A DNA stretch of 64,000 nt from Streptococcus viridans (GCF_900636365.1 NZ_LR134266.1:323501-387500), one strand, 5' to 3'; positions 15,127 to 23,307 are shown, numbered from the stretch's first letter. Notes: generated by a model from the sequence alone, not told the origin. Numbers and translations: made by a program.

Positions 15127-16059
15127 ATGAAAAAATTTAAACAGTGGAGTTGGATCCTTTGTGGCTTTCTTATCCTCTTTTTAGGTGCTACATTTATGTT
15201 TCACCAAGTCAGTTTGCAAAAAGAAAGGAAGCTACTCACACCCATAGGTAAACAGGTTACGGTCAATGGCCATCAAATGAATGTCTCGATTACTGGAGAA
15301 GGGCCTGAAACAATCGTGTTACTTTCAGGTGCTGGCATCGCCTCCCCTATCCTAGACTTTAAGAATCTATCAGATTCCCTATCCAAAAAATACAAAGTTG
15401 TTGTCGTGGAGCGAGCAGGATATGGTTTTAGTGAAGATAATGATCGTTCAAGAGATGTGATGGAGGTCCTTTCTGAGACCCGTCAAGCTTTGGCGCAAGC
15501 TCATGTTTCAGGTCCTTATGTGATTATTTCGCATTCTATGGCTAGTTTAGAGAGTCTTGCTTGGCAAGAGAAATATCCGAATGAAGTGAAGACTTTGATT
15601 GGCCTGGATTGGGCCTTGCCAGCGAGTTATGAAGATTTAAAGGATAATCAGGCCTTGCTTACTGTGGCTTATTGGAGCAGTAAGATTGGCTTATTACGCT
15701 ATTTCCCTGAGTCCTTTTATATAAAAAATCCAACTCTGACTGAAACTGAATGACAACAATATAAATTACTAGCATATAAGCAGTTGATGTCACAAGCCAT
15801 GCTTCATGAATCCCGTTTGGCAAAGGAAAATGCCAAGAAAGTTCCATCTAGCATTAATCCGAAAATTCCAGCCTTACTCCTGGTTTCTAACGGTGAAGGC
15901 ACGACCTTTAGCCAATCAGAGTGGCAACGTTATGCAGAGAGATTTGCAAGCGACCAGTCTAATGTTCAAGTCGACTATATGGATGCGCCTCACGACCTCT
16001 ATCATTATCAAAGCGATGCTATTGTTTCTCGTATTAAAGAATTTTTAGAGAATAATTGA
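15127..16059 (+). pseudogene. Alpha/beta hydrolase, interrupted by an in-frame stop
   Basis: One reading frame of about 310 codons is broken by TGA at 15751-15753 after codon 208. An N-terminal membrane anchor (residues 9-30) is followed by a hydrolase fold with an oxyanion strand (VVVVERAGYGFS) and the nucleophile elbow SHSMAS. The His region (DAPHDLYHY) lies after the stop, so the catalytic triad is split. Both halves keep the same frame and family similarity, so the stop is recent. It was the original downstream neighbour of fba before the island arrived. Confidence 0.8.
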
Positions 16060-16165
16060 GGGCTTAAAAATCCATTGAGACTGATGATAATAATTAAATG
16101 CTGAAGGATTAACAGTAGAATCGTTAATTTTCTCGATTAAAAAAATTCTTTTTCTTAACAAGAAG

Positions 16166-16189
16166 CCTGCCCCTAAGGGCAGGTTTTTT
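16166..16189 (+). terminator. Intrinsic terminator
   Basis: CCTGCCC, loop CTAA, GGGCAGG, then six T. Confidence 0.9.
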
Positions 16190-16270
16190 GGTGTCTTAAG
16201 GAAACTATTTAACAGAATTCTTGATTAAAAGTTTCATTTTAAGAGAGAAATCTCTAATTTCATACTCAAT

Positions 16271-16309
16271 AAGCAAACGCTTGCATTCCTTTTTTTATTA
16301 GATTATAAT
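16271..16309 (+). promoter_or_regulatory. Promoter of ABC exporter with cre-like site
   Basis: TTGCAT (16281-16286) and TATAAT (16304-16309), 17-base spacer. AAGCAAACGCTTGCAT at 16271-16286 is one outer mismatch from a cre consensus and covers the -35. CcpA repression is plausible but inferred. Confidence 0.6.
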
Positions 16310-16418
16310 AGGTTGGTATAAAGCCTTCTGTAATAATATTGAAAAAGTGTAGAAAGTAAGGATTTAGAATACTTGTAGTCAAAAATACAATGTTGCTTCT
16401 TACGATAGGGAGATAGAT

Positions 16419-17411
16419 ATGGCAATGATAGAAGTGCAACATCTTCAGAAAAATTTTGTGAAGACAGTTAAGGAGCCGGGGTTAAAGGGAGCCTTGCGCT
16501 CCTTTGTTCATCCTGAAAAGCAGACTTTTGAAGCGGTCAAGGATTTAACATTTGAAGTTCCAAAAGGGCAGATTCTAGGATTTATCGGGGCAAATGGTGC
16601 TGGGAAGTCAACCACCATCAAAATGCTGACAGGGATTTTGAAACCGACATCTGGTTTTTGTCGGATTAATGGCAAGATTCCGCAGGACAATCGCCAAGAT
16701 TATGTCAAGGATATTGGGGTTGTTTTTGGGCAACGCACCCAGCTATGGTGGGATTTGGCTCTGCAAGAGACCTACACGGTTTTGAAAGAGATCTATGATG
16801 TACCGGACTCGCTTTTCCATAAGCGCATGGACTTTTTGAATGAAGTTTTGGATTTGAAGGAATTTATCAAGGATCCTGTGCGGACTCTTTCACTAGGTCA
16901 ACGGATGCGGGCGGATATTGCAGCTTCCTTACTTCACAATCCCAAAGTTCTCTTTTTAGATGAACCGACTATTGGTTTGGATGTGTCGGTCAAGGACAAC
17001 ATTCGTCGGGCCATTACTCAGATTAATCAGGAGGAAGAGACAACTATTCTCTTGACCACTCATGATTTGAGTGATATTGAGCAACTCTGTGATCGGATTT
17101 TTATGATTGATAAGGGGCAAGAGATTTTTGATGGAACGGTGAGTCAGCTCAAGGAGACCTTTGGCAAGATGAAGACTCTCTCCTTTGAACTGGTACCAGG
17201 TCAAGGTCATCTTGTCTCTCATTATGAAGGCTTACCTGATATGTCCATTGATAGACAAGGAAATACTCTCAATATTGAATTCGATAGTTCCCGCTACCAG
17301 TCGGCCGATATTATCAAGCAAACCTTATCTGATTTTGAAGTCCGTGATTTGAAGATGGTAGATACGGATATTGAAGATATTATCCGTCGCTTCTATCGAA
17401 AGGAGCTCTAA
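16419..17411 (+). CDS. ABC-2 exporter ATPase (COG4586 type)
   Basis: A 330-aa ATPase. Walker A is GANGAGKST, the signature is LSLGQ, Walker B is LFLDEPTIGLD and the switch His is in TTHD. The long N-terminal extension (about 40 residues before the first core strand) and the C-terminal domain are typical of the COG4586/4587/3694 exporters, which work with two dissimilar six-helix permeases. The substrate is unknown. The gene is followed directly by both permease genes. A divergent AT-rich paralogous set is at 25671-28235. Confidence 0.85.
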   Translation: MAMIEVQHLQKNFVKTVKEPGLKGALRSFVHPEKQTFEAVKDLTFEVPKGQILGFIGANGAGKSTTIKMLTGILKPTSGFCRINGKIPQDNRQDYVKDIGVVFGQRTQLWWDLALQETYTVLKEIYDVPDSLFHKRMDFLNEVLDLKEFIKDPVRTLSLGQRMRADIAASLLHNPKVLFLDEPTIGLDVSVKDNIRRAITQINQEEETTILLTTHDLSDIEQLCDRIFMIDKGQEIFDGTVSQLKETFGKMKTLSFELVPGQGHLVSHYEGLPDMSIDRQGNTLNIEFDSSRYQSADIIKQTLSDFEVRDLKMVDTDIEDIIRRFYRKEL

Positions 17412-17412
17412 G

Positions 17413-18231
17413 ATGGTCAAATTGTGGAGACGTTATAAACCCTTTATCAATGCAGGGATTCAGGAGTTGATTAGCTATCGAGTCAACTTTATTCTCTATC
17501 GGATTGGTGATGTCATGGGGGCTTTTGTGGCATTTTATCTCTGGAAGGCAGTCTTTGACTCCTCCCAGGAGCCTTTGATTCAGGGCTTCAGTATGGCAGA
17601 TATCACTCTCTACATCATCATGAGTTTTGTGACCAATCTTTTGACTAGGTCTGATAGCTCCTTTATGATTGGGGAGGAGGTCAAGGATGGCTCCATTATC
17701 ATGCGCTTGCTGAGACCAGTGCATTTTGCGGCTTCTTACCTCTTTACGGAGCTTGGTTCCAAGTGGTTGATTTTTATCTCTGTTGGGCTGCCATTTTTAA
17801 GTGTCATTGTTTTGATGAAAATCTTATCTGGGCAAGGTATTGTAGAAGTGCTGGGATTAACTGTCCTTTATCTCTTTAGCTTAACTCTGGCTTATCTGAT
17901 TAACTTTTTCTTTAATATCTGCTTTGGATTTTCAGCCTTTGTCTTTAAAAACCTATGGGGTTCCAATCTACTCAAGACTTCAATAGTGGCCTTTATGTCT
18001 GGCAGTTTGATTCCCTTGACATTTTTTCCAAAGGTGGTTTCAGATATTCTCTCCTTATTGCCATTTTCATCCTTGATTTACACTCCGGTTATGATCATTG
18101 TTGGGAAATACGATGCCAGTCAGATTCTTCAAGCACTTTTGCTTCAGCTTTTCTGGCTTATAGTGATGGTGGGCTTGTCTCAGTTGATTTGGAAACGAGT
18201 CCAGTCATTTATCACCATTCAGGGAGGTTAG
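17413..18231 (+). CDS. ABC-2 exporter permease 1 (COG4587 type)
   Basis: A 272-aa protein with six predicted helices, the first beginning near residue 18. It is one half of the heteromeric channel of the exporter. ATG 17413 is chosen because it lies one base after the ATPase stop, with AAGGAG at 17400-17405. A longer in-frame extension (from 17371) would overlap the ATPase gene without a ribosome-binding site. Confidence 0.82.
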   Translation: MVKLWRRYKPFINAGIQELISYRVNFILYRIGDVMGAFVAFYLWKAVFDSSQEPLIQGFSMADITLYIIMSFVTNLLTRSDSSFMIGEEVKDGSIIMRLLRPVHFAASYLFTELGSKWLIFISVGLPFLSVIVLMKILSGQGIVEVLGLTVLYLFSLTLAYLINFFFNICFGFSAFVFKNLWGSNLLKTSIVAFMSGSLIPLTFFPKVVSDILSLLPFSSLIYTPVMIIVGKYDASQILQALLLQLFWLIVMVGLSQLIWKRVQSFITIQGG

Positions 18232-18232
18232 T

Positions 18233-19018
18233 ATGAAAAAATATCAACGCATGCATCTGATTTTTATCAGACAATACATCAAGCAAATCATGGAATACAA
18301 GGTGGATTTTGTGGTAGGTGTGTTGGGAGTCTTTCTGACTCAAGGCCTAAACCTCTTGTTTCTCAATGTACTCTTTCAACACATCCCCTCGCTAGAAGGT
18401 TGGACCTTTCAAGAGATTGCCTTTATCTATGGATTTTCCTTAATTCCAAAGGGATTAGATCATCTCTTTTTTGACAATCTCTGGGCTTTAGGTCAACGAC
18501 TAGTTCGAAAAGGGGAGTTTGACAAGTATCTGACCCGTCCTATCAGTCCTCTCTTTCACATCCTCGTTGAGACCTTTCAGATTGATGCCTTGGGCGAACT
18601 TTTGGTCGGTGGAATCTTACTAACGACAACGGCGACTAGCATTGCTTGGACTCTTCCCAAATTCCTGATTTTTCTAGTTTGTATTCCTTTTGCGACCTTG
18701 ATCTATACTTCCCTGAAAATTGCAACAGCCAGCATCGCTTTTTGGACCAAGCAGTCAGGTGCCATGATTTACATTTTTTATATGTTTAATGATTTTGCCA
18801 AGTACCCGATTTCCATTTATAATTCCCTCCTTCGTTGGTTAATTAGCTTTATTGTGCCCTTTGCTTTTACGGCCTACTATCCTGCCAGCTATTTCTTGCA
18901 GGACAAGGATGTCTTCTTTAATATTGGTGGTTTGATTCTGATTTCTCTTATCTTCTTTTGCATCTCTCTGAAACTTTGGGACAGGGGGTTAGATGCCTAC
19001 GAAAGTGCTGGTTCGTAA
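18233..19018 (+). CDS. ABC-2 exporter permease 2 (COG3694 type)
   Basis: A 261-aa six-helix membrane protein pairing with the preceding permease. Conserved features of the family include GWTFQEIAFIYGFSLI near residue 55, the RPISPLF turn near 103 and the C-terminal WDRGLDAYESAGS. The AGGGAGG site overlaps the end of permease 1. The same C-terminal RKGLKKYESAGR pattern is found in the paralogue at 27450. Confidence 0.82.
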   Translation: MKKYQRMHLIFIRQYIKQIMEYKVDFVVGVLGVFLTQGLNLLFLNVLFQHIPSLEGWTFQEIAFIYGFSLIPKGLDHLFFDNLWALGQRLVRKGEFDKYLTRPISPLFHILVETFQIDALGELLVGGILLTTTATSIAWTLPKFLIFLVCIPFATLIYTSLKIATASIAFWTKQSGAMIYIFYMFNDFAKYPISIYNSLLRWLISFIVPFAFTAYYPASYFLQDKDVFFNIGGLILISLIFFCISLKLWDRGLDAYESAGS

Positions 19019-19056
19019 GAGCTAGAGTAAGACTAAAACCAAGAAAAGATTTTGTA

Positions 19057-19518
19057 ATGTTTGTTATTGAAGAAGTCAAGAGTGAAGATCAAAAAATGGC
19101 AGTTGTCGCTGAGATTTTAAGGGATTTGCCAGAATGGTTTGGAATACCAGAAAGCACGCAAGCCTACATCGAAGGAGCCAAGGACTTGAAGGTGTGGACC
19201 GCCTTTTAGGAGAGTAATTTGCTTGGCTTTGTAAGCTTGTCCTATTCCAGTGAAGATTGTGCAGAAATTGATTGTCTCGGTGTAAAAAAAGCTCATCAAG
19301 GTAGAGGAATTGGTAGTCAATTGCTTGCTACTTTAGAGAGTGAAGCTGGCAAAAATGTTGATTTTTTGCAGGTGAAAATAGTGGCAGAAGGCTCTAATAA
19401 AGATTATGACCGAACCAATGTCTTTTATCGCAGTCTTGGCTTTAAAAAACTAGAGATTTTTCCGCAACTGTGGGGGCCTCAAAATCCTTGTCAGATTTTG
19501 ATTAAAAAGATGAATTAA
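19057..19518 (+). pseudogene. GNAT acetyltransferase with an amber stop
   Basis: A single frame of about 153 codons contains TAG at 19207-19209. The N-terminal half (IEEVKSEDQKMAVVAEILRDLPEWFGI) and the C-terminal half with the acetyl-CoA loop HQGRGIGSQLL and the FYRSLGFKKLE strand belong to one GNAT enzyme. A single base change would restore it. Without readthrough neither half should be active. Confidence 0.8.
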
Positions 19519-19525
19519 GAATCCC

Positions 19526-19553
19526 TTGACATCCTTCCTTATAGTGCTATACT
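19526..19553 (+). promoter_or_regulatory. Promoter of tRNA-Thr
   Basis: TTGACA (19526-19531) and TATACT (19548-19553), 16-base spacer, 12 bases before the tRNA. Confidence 0.85.
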
Positions 19554-19565
19554 ATAAGGGTAATC

Positions 19566-19638
19566 GCCGATTTAGCTCAGTTGGTAGAGCAACGCACTCG
19601 TAACGCGTAGGTCACAGGTTCGATCCCTGCAATCGGCA
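19566..19638 (+). tRNA. tRNA-Thr, anticodon CGT
   Basis: A 73-nt cloverleaf. The acceptor arm is GCCGATT with AATCGGC and discriminator A at 19638. D arm GCTC/GAGC; anticodon loop CTCGTAA; T arm CAGG-TTCGATC-CCTG. The bottom pair of the anticodon stem is A-C. The CCA end is not encoded. Accessory DNA starts right after its terminator. Confidence 0.95.
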
Positions 19639-19653
19639 TCAAATGATACAAGA

Positions 19654-19680
19654 AAAAGCCTATTGTGATAGGCTTTTTTT
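19654..19680 (+). terminator. Terminator of tRNA-Thr
   Basis: AAAAGCCTAT, loop TGTG, ATAGGCTTTTTTT. Confidence 0.9.
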
Positions 19681-19844
19681 GATGTTGAATCATTTTTTGT
19701 ACCAAAATTTGTACCAAATTATTATAAAAGTTTTCGGATGTTTTCAAACTCATCGTTAATATTCTCTTGTAATGTATAATCGAGTCTTAGCTAATATGGG
19801 AATGACTTTATCAATATTCTAGAGCTATTTTAGAAATGCTCAAA

Positions 19845-19883
19845 ACTATCTTTCCAGAAAATAGTTGTTTTTCGGAAAGTTAG
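19845..19883. repeat. Inverted repeat, copy B
   Basis: TTTCCAGAAAA and TTTTTCGGAAAG form a hairpin related to that at 12496-12529. It is followed by an AT-rich stretch that also resembles 12530-12570, up to the point where the copper cassette begins. Confidence 0.5.
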
Positions 19884-19960
19884 CTATTAATATTTATCAA
19901 TGATAAAAATAGCATGTTTTAAGGGACTGACCCCAAAAAGTGAGAATTTAATAAAAAGAC

Positions 19961-19989
19961 TTGACATAATTCGTTTACAATGGTAAACT
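19961..19989 (+). promoter_or_regulatory. Promoter of the cop operon
   Basis: TTGACA (19961-19966) and TAAACT (19984-19989), 17-base spacer. The -10 is covered by the first CopY operator. Confidence 0.8.
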
Positions 19990-20018
19990 TACTTTAAACA
20001 TATTCGTTTACATCTGTA
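19973..20018. promoter_or_regulatory. Two CopY operators (cop boxes)
   Basis: Box 1 is the palindrome GTTTACAATGGTAAAC (19973-19988). Box 2 is TACATCTGTA (20009-20018), a perfect TACAnnTGTA cop box. CopY-Zn binding here blocks the promoter, and copper releases it. Confidence 0.85.
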
Positions 20019-20039
20019 GACAACTAGGGAGGAAGGAGA

Positions 20040-20489
20040 ATGAGCACGATAGAATTTAATACTTATATCACAGATGCAGAATGGGAAGTCATGCGTGTAG
20101 TTTGGGCAAATGATCGAGTAACTAGTAAAAAAGTCATTTCCGTATTGCAAGAAAAAATGGACTGGACACAATCCACTATCAAAACGATCTTAGGTCGATT
20201 AGTTGGAAAAGGCGTACTAAATACAGAGCATGAAGGTAGAAAGTTTATTTACACTGCCAATATTGAAGAGACAGAAGCCGTAAGGGATTATGCAGAAGAT
20301 ATTTTTAACCGTATTTGCAATAAGAAAGTCGGAAATGTAATAGGAAGCATCATTGAAGATCATGTTTTAAGCTTCGATGATATAGATCGACTAGAAAAAA
20401 TATTAGAGATGAAAAAATCTTTCGCAGTAGAAGAAGTGGATTGCAATTGTCCAGAAGGACAATGCGAATGTCATTTACATCATCATTAA
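20040..20489 (+). CDS. copY: CopY-type copper-responsive repressor
   Basis: A 149-aa BlaI/MecI/CopY-family winged-helix repressor. The HTH covers about residues 10-75 (LQEKMDWTQSTIKTILGRLVGKG). The C-terminal metal site has the CxC...CxC motif (CNCPEGQCEC). Zn(II) keeps it on the cop boxes, and Cu(I) displaces the zinc and frees the DNA. It lies 19 bases upstream of the ATPase gene, as in enterococcal cop and tcr operons. Confidence 0.93.
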   Translation: MSTIEFNTYITDAEWEVMRVVWANDRVTSKKVISVLQEKMDWTQSTIKTILGRLVGKGVLNTEHEGRKFIYTANIEETEAVRDYAEDIFNRICNKKVGNVIGSIIEDHVLSFDDIDRLEKILEMKKSFAVEEVDCNCPEGQCECHLHHH

Positions 20490-20508
20490 GCATAAGGAGG
20501 AATTTAAA

Positions 20509-22662
20509 ATGAATAATGACAACATGGATAAGTTAAAACACGAGCATGGAATCACAGATGAACATGGATACCATAAGGATCAACATCAAGTACATCATGC
20601 TGGGCATGATCACAGCGGTCACAGTGGACATAATCACAGCGGTCACAGTGGACATAATCACAGCGGGCACAGTGGACATGATCACAGCGGGCATAATCAC
20701 AGCGGACACAGTGGGCATGCCCACCATCATCACGGAAGCTTTAAGGAACTTTTCTTAAAGTCATTGCCACTAGGAATCATTATTATGCTCCTAGTCCCTT
20801 TGCATGGATTTGAACTACCATTCCAGTTTACTTTTCCATATTCTGATATTGTAGTAGCTATTTTATCTACTATATTAATTATTTATGGTGGACGTCCATT
20901 CTATCAAGGTGCAGTTGACGAATTTAAACAAAAAGAACCTGGAATGATGGCACTCGTTTCTTTAGGTTTAAGTGTTTCATATTTATACAGTATTTATGCT
21001 GTGATCATTACCTACGTAACGGGTGAACACGTGATGGACTTTTTCTTTGAATTTGCTTCATTACTATTAATCATGCTATTAGGTCACTGGATTGAGATGA
21101 AAGCTATTGGAGAAGCAGGAGACGCACAAGCAGAATTGGCTAAGTTAGTGCCGAAAGATGCTCACGTTGTATTAGAAGACGATTCAATTGAAACACGTCC
21201 AGTTGCTGACTTACAGGTAGGTGATTTAATTCGTGTTCAAGCCGGAGAAAATGTGCCAGCAGACGGGATTATCGAGCGTGGCGAATCACGTTTAAATGAA
21301 GCTCTTTTGACTGGAGAATCAAAAGCAGTTAAAAAAGGCCCTGGCGATGAAGTAATCGGGGGCTCAACAAATGGAGAAGGGGTTCTTTATATTAAAGTGA
21401 ATGAGACAGGTGATCAATCCTTCATCTCTCAAGTTCAGAATTTAATCAGCCAAGCTCAAAGTCAGCCTTCCAGAGCAGAAAATATTGCGCAAAAGGTTGC
21501 AGGGTGGCTCTTCTATATTGCTGTTATTGTCGCGCTAATTGCTTTTGTAGTGTGGATGATTATTGGAGATATCCCAACGGCAGTTATATTTACTATTACT
21601 ACATTAGTTATTGCTTGTCCGCACGCATTGGGTCTGGCTATTCCATTGGTAACCGCCCGTAGCACAAGCTTAGGAGCTAGCCGTGGCTTACTAGTAAAAG
21701 ACCGCCAAGCCTTAGAAATAGCTCAAGATGCAGATGTGATCATTTTAGATAAAACGGGTACTTTAACAACTGGTGAATTTAAAGTATTAGATGTAAAACT
21801 TCTTAATGACAAATATACAAAAGAGGAAATCATTGCCTTATTGGCAGGTATTGAAGGAGGATCTAGCCACCCAATTGCTCAATCAATTATAAGTTTCGCC
21901 GAGCAGCAAAATATACGTCCAGCATCTTTTGATTCGATTGATGTGATTTCCGGTTCTGGAGTAGAGGGTAAAGCAGGTGGGCACCGTTACCAATTAATCA
22001 GTCAAAAAGCCTATGGACGTAATCTTGATATGGATATTCCAAAAGGAGCAACTCTTAGTGTCTTAGTAGAAAACGATGATGCCATTGGTGCTGTAGCTTT
22101 AGGGGACGAATTAAAACCAACGAGTAAAGCGTTAATTAAAGCTCTTAAAAAGAACAATATTCAACCAATTATGGCAACAGGTGATAATGAAAAAGCGGCT
22201 CAAGGCGCGGCAGAAGTTTTAGGGATTGAATATAGATCAAATCAATCTCCACAAGATAAATATGAGTTGGTTAAAACACTTAAAGATGAAGGAAAGAAAG
22301 TTATCATGGTAGGTGATGGTGTAAATGATGCTCCTTCTCTTGCCTTAGCAGATGTTGGTATAGCTATAGGTGCTGGAACTCAAGTTGCATTGGATTCAGC
22401 TGATGTCATATTGACTCAATCCGATCCAGGAGATATTGAATCATTCATTGAATTAGCACACAAAACAACTCGTAAAATGAAACAAAACCTATTTTGGGGA
22501 GCTGGTTATAACTTTATAGCTATCCCTCTAGCTGCAGGAATTTTGGCTCCTATTGGTATCACATTAAGCCCTGCATTAGGAGCAATCCTAATGTCTGTGT
22601 CAACAGTCATCGTCGCCATTAATGCGATGTTGTTAAGTTTAGATCCAAAAAATAACGGTTAA
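20509..22662 (+). CDS. copB: Copper-translocating P-type ATPase, CPH (CopB/TcrB) type
   Basis: A 717-aa P1B-type ATPase exporting copper across the membrane. The N-terminus is a His/Gly/Ser repeat (about residues 20-75) instead of CxxC metal domains. The transmembrane metal site is CPH (VIACPHALGLA), which marks the CopB/TcrB class rather than CopA. Also seen are the actuator loop LLTGES, the phosphorylation site ILDKTGTLTTG and the hinge VGDGVNDAPSLALADVG. It is closest in type to the transferable tcrB/copB genes of Gram-positives. An early copZ position downstream is lost (see 22713-22746). Confidence 0.92.
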   Translation: MNNDNMDKLKHEHGITDEHGYHKDQHQVHHAGHDHSGHSGHNHSGHSGHNHSGHSGHDHSGHNHSGHSGHAHHHHGSFKELFLKSLPLGIIIMLLVPLHGFELPFQFTFPYSDIVVAILSTILIIYGGRPFYQGAVDEFKQKEPGMMALVSLGLSVSYLYSIYAVIITYVTGEHVMDFFFEFASLLLIMLLGHWIEMKAIGEAGDAQAELAKLVPKDAHVVLEDDSIETRPVADLQVGDLIRVQAGENVPADGIIERGESRLNEALLTGESKAVKKGPGDEVIGGSTNGEGVLYIKVNETGDQSFISQVQNLISQAQSQPSRAENIAQKVAGWLFYIAVIVALIAFVVWMIIGDIPTAVIFTITTLVIACPHALGLAIPLVTARSTSLGASRGLLVKDRQALEIAQDADVIILDKTGTLTTGEFKVLDVKLLNDKYTKEEIIALLAGIEGGSSHPIAQSIISFAEQQNIRPASFDSIDVISGSGVEGKAGGHRYQLISQKAYGRNLDMDIPKGATLSVLVENDDAIGAVALGDELKPTSKALIKALKKNNIQPIMATGDNEKAAQGAAEVLGIEYRSNQSPQDKYELVKTLKDEGKKVIMVGDGVNDAPSLALADVGIAIGAGTQVALDSADVILTQSDPGDIESFIELAHKTTRKMKQNLFWGAGYNFIAIPLAAGILAPIGITLSPALGAILMSVSTVIVAINAMLLSLDPKNNG
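20603..20720 (+). repeat. Tandem repeats encoding the His-rich N-terminus of the copper ATPase
   Basis: Units of 24 bases and shorter derivatives encode HxHSGHSG repeats (at least five). Such arrays change length by replication slippage, which would vary the metal-binding tail. Confidence 0.8.
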
Positions 22663-22747
22663 CAGATTGAGTGATTGAAACTCCTTAAAGTATCAAGATA
22701 CAATAGTTTTACAGGAGAAAAAGAGATGTAAGTACCGGCTCTTTGTA

Positions 22748-22793
22748 AAATCGTGTTGGTAGAAGTAGACGATTTTTCTACCAACACGATTTT
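22748..22793 (+). terminator. Terminator of the cop operon
   Basis: Perfect 17-bp arms (22748-22764 and 22777-22793) followed by TTAATTT. The length suggests it derives from an IS end. Confidence 0.75.
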
Positions 22794-22945
22794 TAATTTA
22801 TTATAGAACTGATTTCTTTTAAAATCCTAAAAGCCACCTATTTCGACAGTTTTATAGCTTGTTATTCTATTTTCTTGACAATAATACCACCGTCTCCAAC
22901 TTGGAGGTGTTTTTATTTAATTCTCATTTACGGGGGTCAGTGCCA

Positions 22946-22995
22946 ATTAAAATTGCGTATTTTTTATTTAAAATGTATTAGAATTAAATTCATAT
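22946..22995. repeat. 50-bp direct repeat, copy B
   Basis: Matches 12576-12625 with one difference. It abuts the right end of the copper cassette. Confidence 0.85.
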
Positions 22996-23246
22996 AAAAT
23001 ATGCACGAAAAATAAATCAAATTTAAAAAGTACAAATTAATGAAGTGATTATTGATAAAAATAGTTAATAATTGGTTAAACAAAATATATAACTCGTTTA
23101 TAAATTTATAGAAATGAACCATTATAAATCTCCTCTTAAATATTGAAAAAACCATTGGCAGTGGACATACTTTAAGACTATATATTTCTGAAACTAGTTT
23201 CACAACACAAATATTGACATGCAATTATTAATTGGTGGATTTTAAG

Positions 23247-23275
23247 TTGACATCTACAGAGGTTAATGTTAGAAT
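23247..23275 (+). promoter_or_regulatory. Promoter of cadDC
   Basis: TTGACA (23247-23252) and TAGAAT (23270-23275), 17-base spacer. Confidence 0.85.
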
Positions 23276-23277
23276 AA

Positions 23278-23297
23278 ATTCAAAAATATATTTGAAT
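23278..23297. promoter_or_regulatory. CadC/CadX operator
   Basis: Perfect inverted repeat ATTCAAA-AATATA-TTTGAAT just downstream of the -10. It matches the form of the known cad operator of staphylococcal plasmids (TCAAATA...TATTTGA). Binding would block transcription until Cd, Zn or Pb is present. Confidence 0.8.
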
Positions 23298-23307
23298 GAG
23301 GTGTTTT

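Larger units (their letters stand above)
16060..16418. other. 359-base gap with terminator, cre-like site and promoter
   Basis: It contains the hairpin CCTGCCC-CTAA-GGGCAGG plus T run (16166-16189), a cre-like palindrome (16271-16286) overlapping a -35, and the promoter at 16281-16309. The promoter is followed by a leader of about 100 bases in which I see no stable structure. Confidence 0.7.
19639..20039. other. 401-base gap: tRNA terminator, integrase-tail relic, copy B hairpin, cop promoter
   Basis: After the terminator hairpin (19654-19680) come two TTTGTACCAAA-type repeats (about 19697-19720). On the minus strand there is a short open frame ending in NDEFENIRKLL-stop (about 19788 down to 19729). 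It resembles the tail of a phage or ICE tyrosine integrase and is broken by a stop just upstream. Then follow the hairpin at 19845-19883, the left end of the copper cassette (19924) and the cop promoter. Confidence 0.55.
19924..22944 (+). mobile_element. Copper-resistance cassette between inverted IS-like ends
   Basis: The left end (19924-19950, GGACTGACCCC then A-rich and GTGAGAATTTA) and the right end (22916-22944) are imperfect inverted copies, about 20 of 25 bases alike. The ACTGACCCC start is like the tips of IS3-family elements. No transposase is inside, only copY and the copper ATPase gene. The flanks together resemble the uninterrupted sequence at 12490-12625. This suggests an insertion of a non-autonomous cassette. 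Confidence 0.55.
22663..23307. other. 645-base gap: cop terminator, cassette end, repeat copy B, cad promoter
   Basis: A ribosome-binding site and ATG followed at once by TAA (22713-22731) look like the start of a lost copZ. GGCTCTTTGT (22737-22746) recalls ISL3-family tips and begins a 17-bp inverted repeat used as terminator (22748-22793). A further hairpin (about 22889-22912), the right cassette end (22916-22944), the 50-bp repeat (22946-22995) and an AT-rich stretch lead to the cad promoter. No gene is credible. Confidence 0.65.

Noticed and set aside
15751-15753. Programmed readthrough or selenocysteine at the TGA in the hydrolase
   Set aside because: No SECIS-like structure is visible and the family has no such residue at this place. 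A simple nonsense mutation is more likely.
20603-20720. Short regular repeats resembling a CRISPR array
   Set aside because: They are tandem without spacers and encode the His-rich start of the copper ATPase in frame. No cas genes are present.
22964-23224. An 86-codon minus-strand frame between the cop and cad operons
   Set aside because: It lies in low-complexity AT-rich DNA and overlaps the 50-bp repeat. It has no ribosome-binding site or recognisable protein features.
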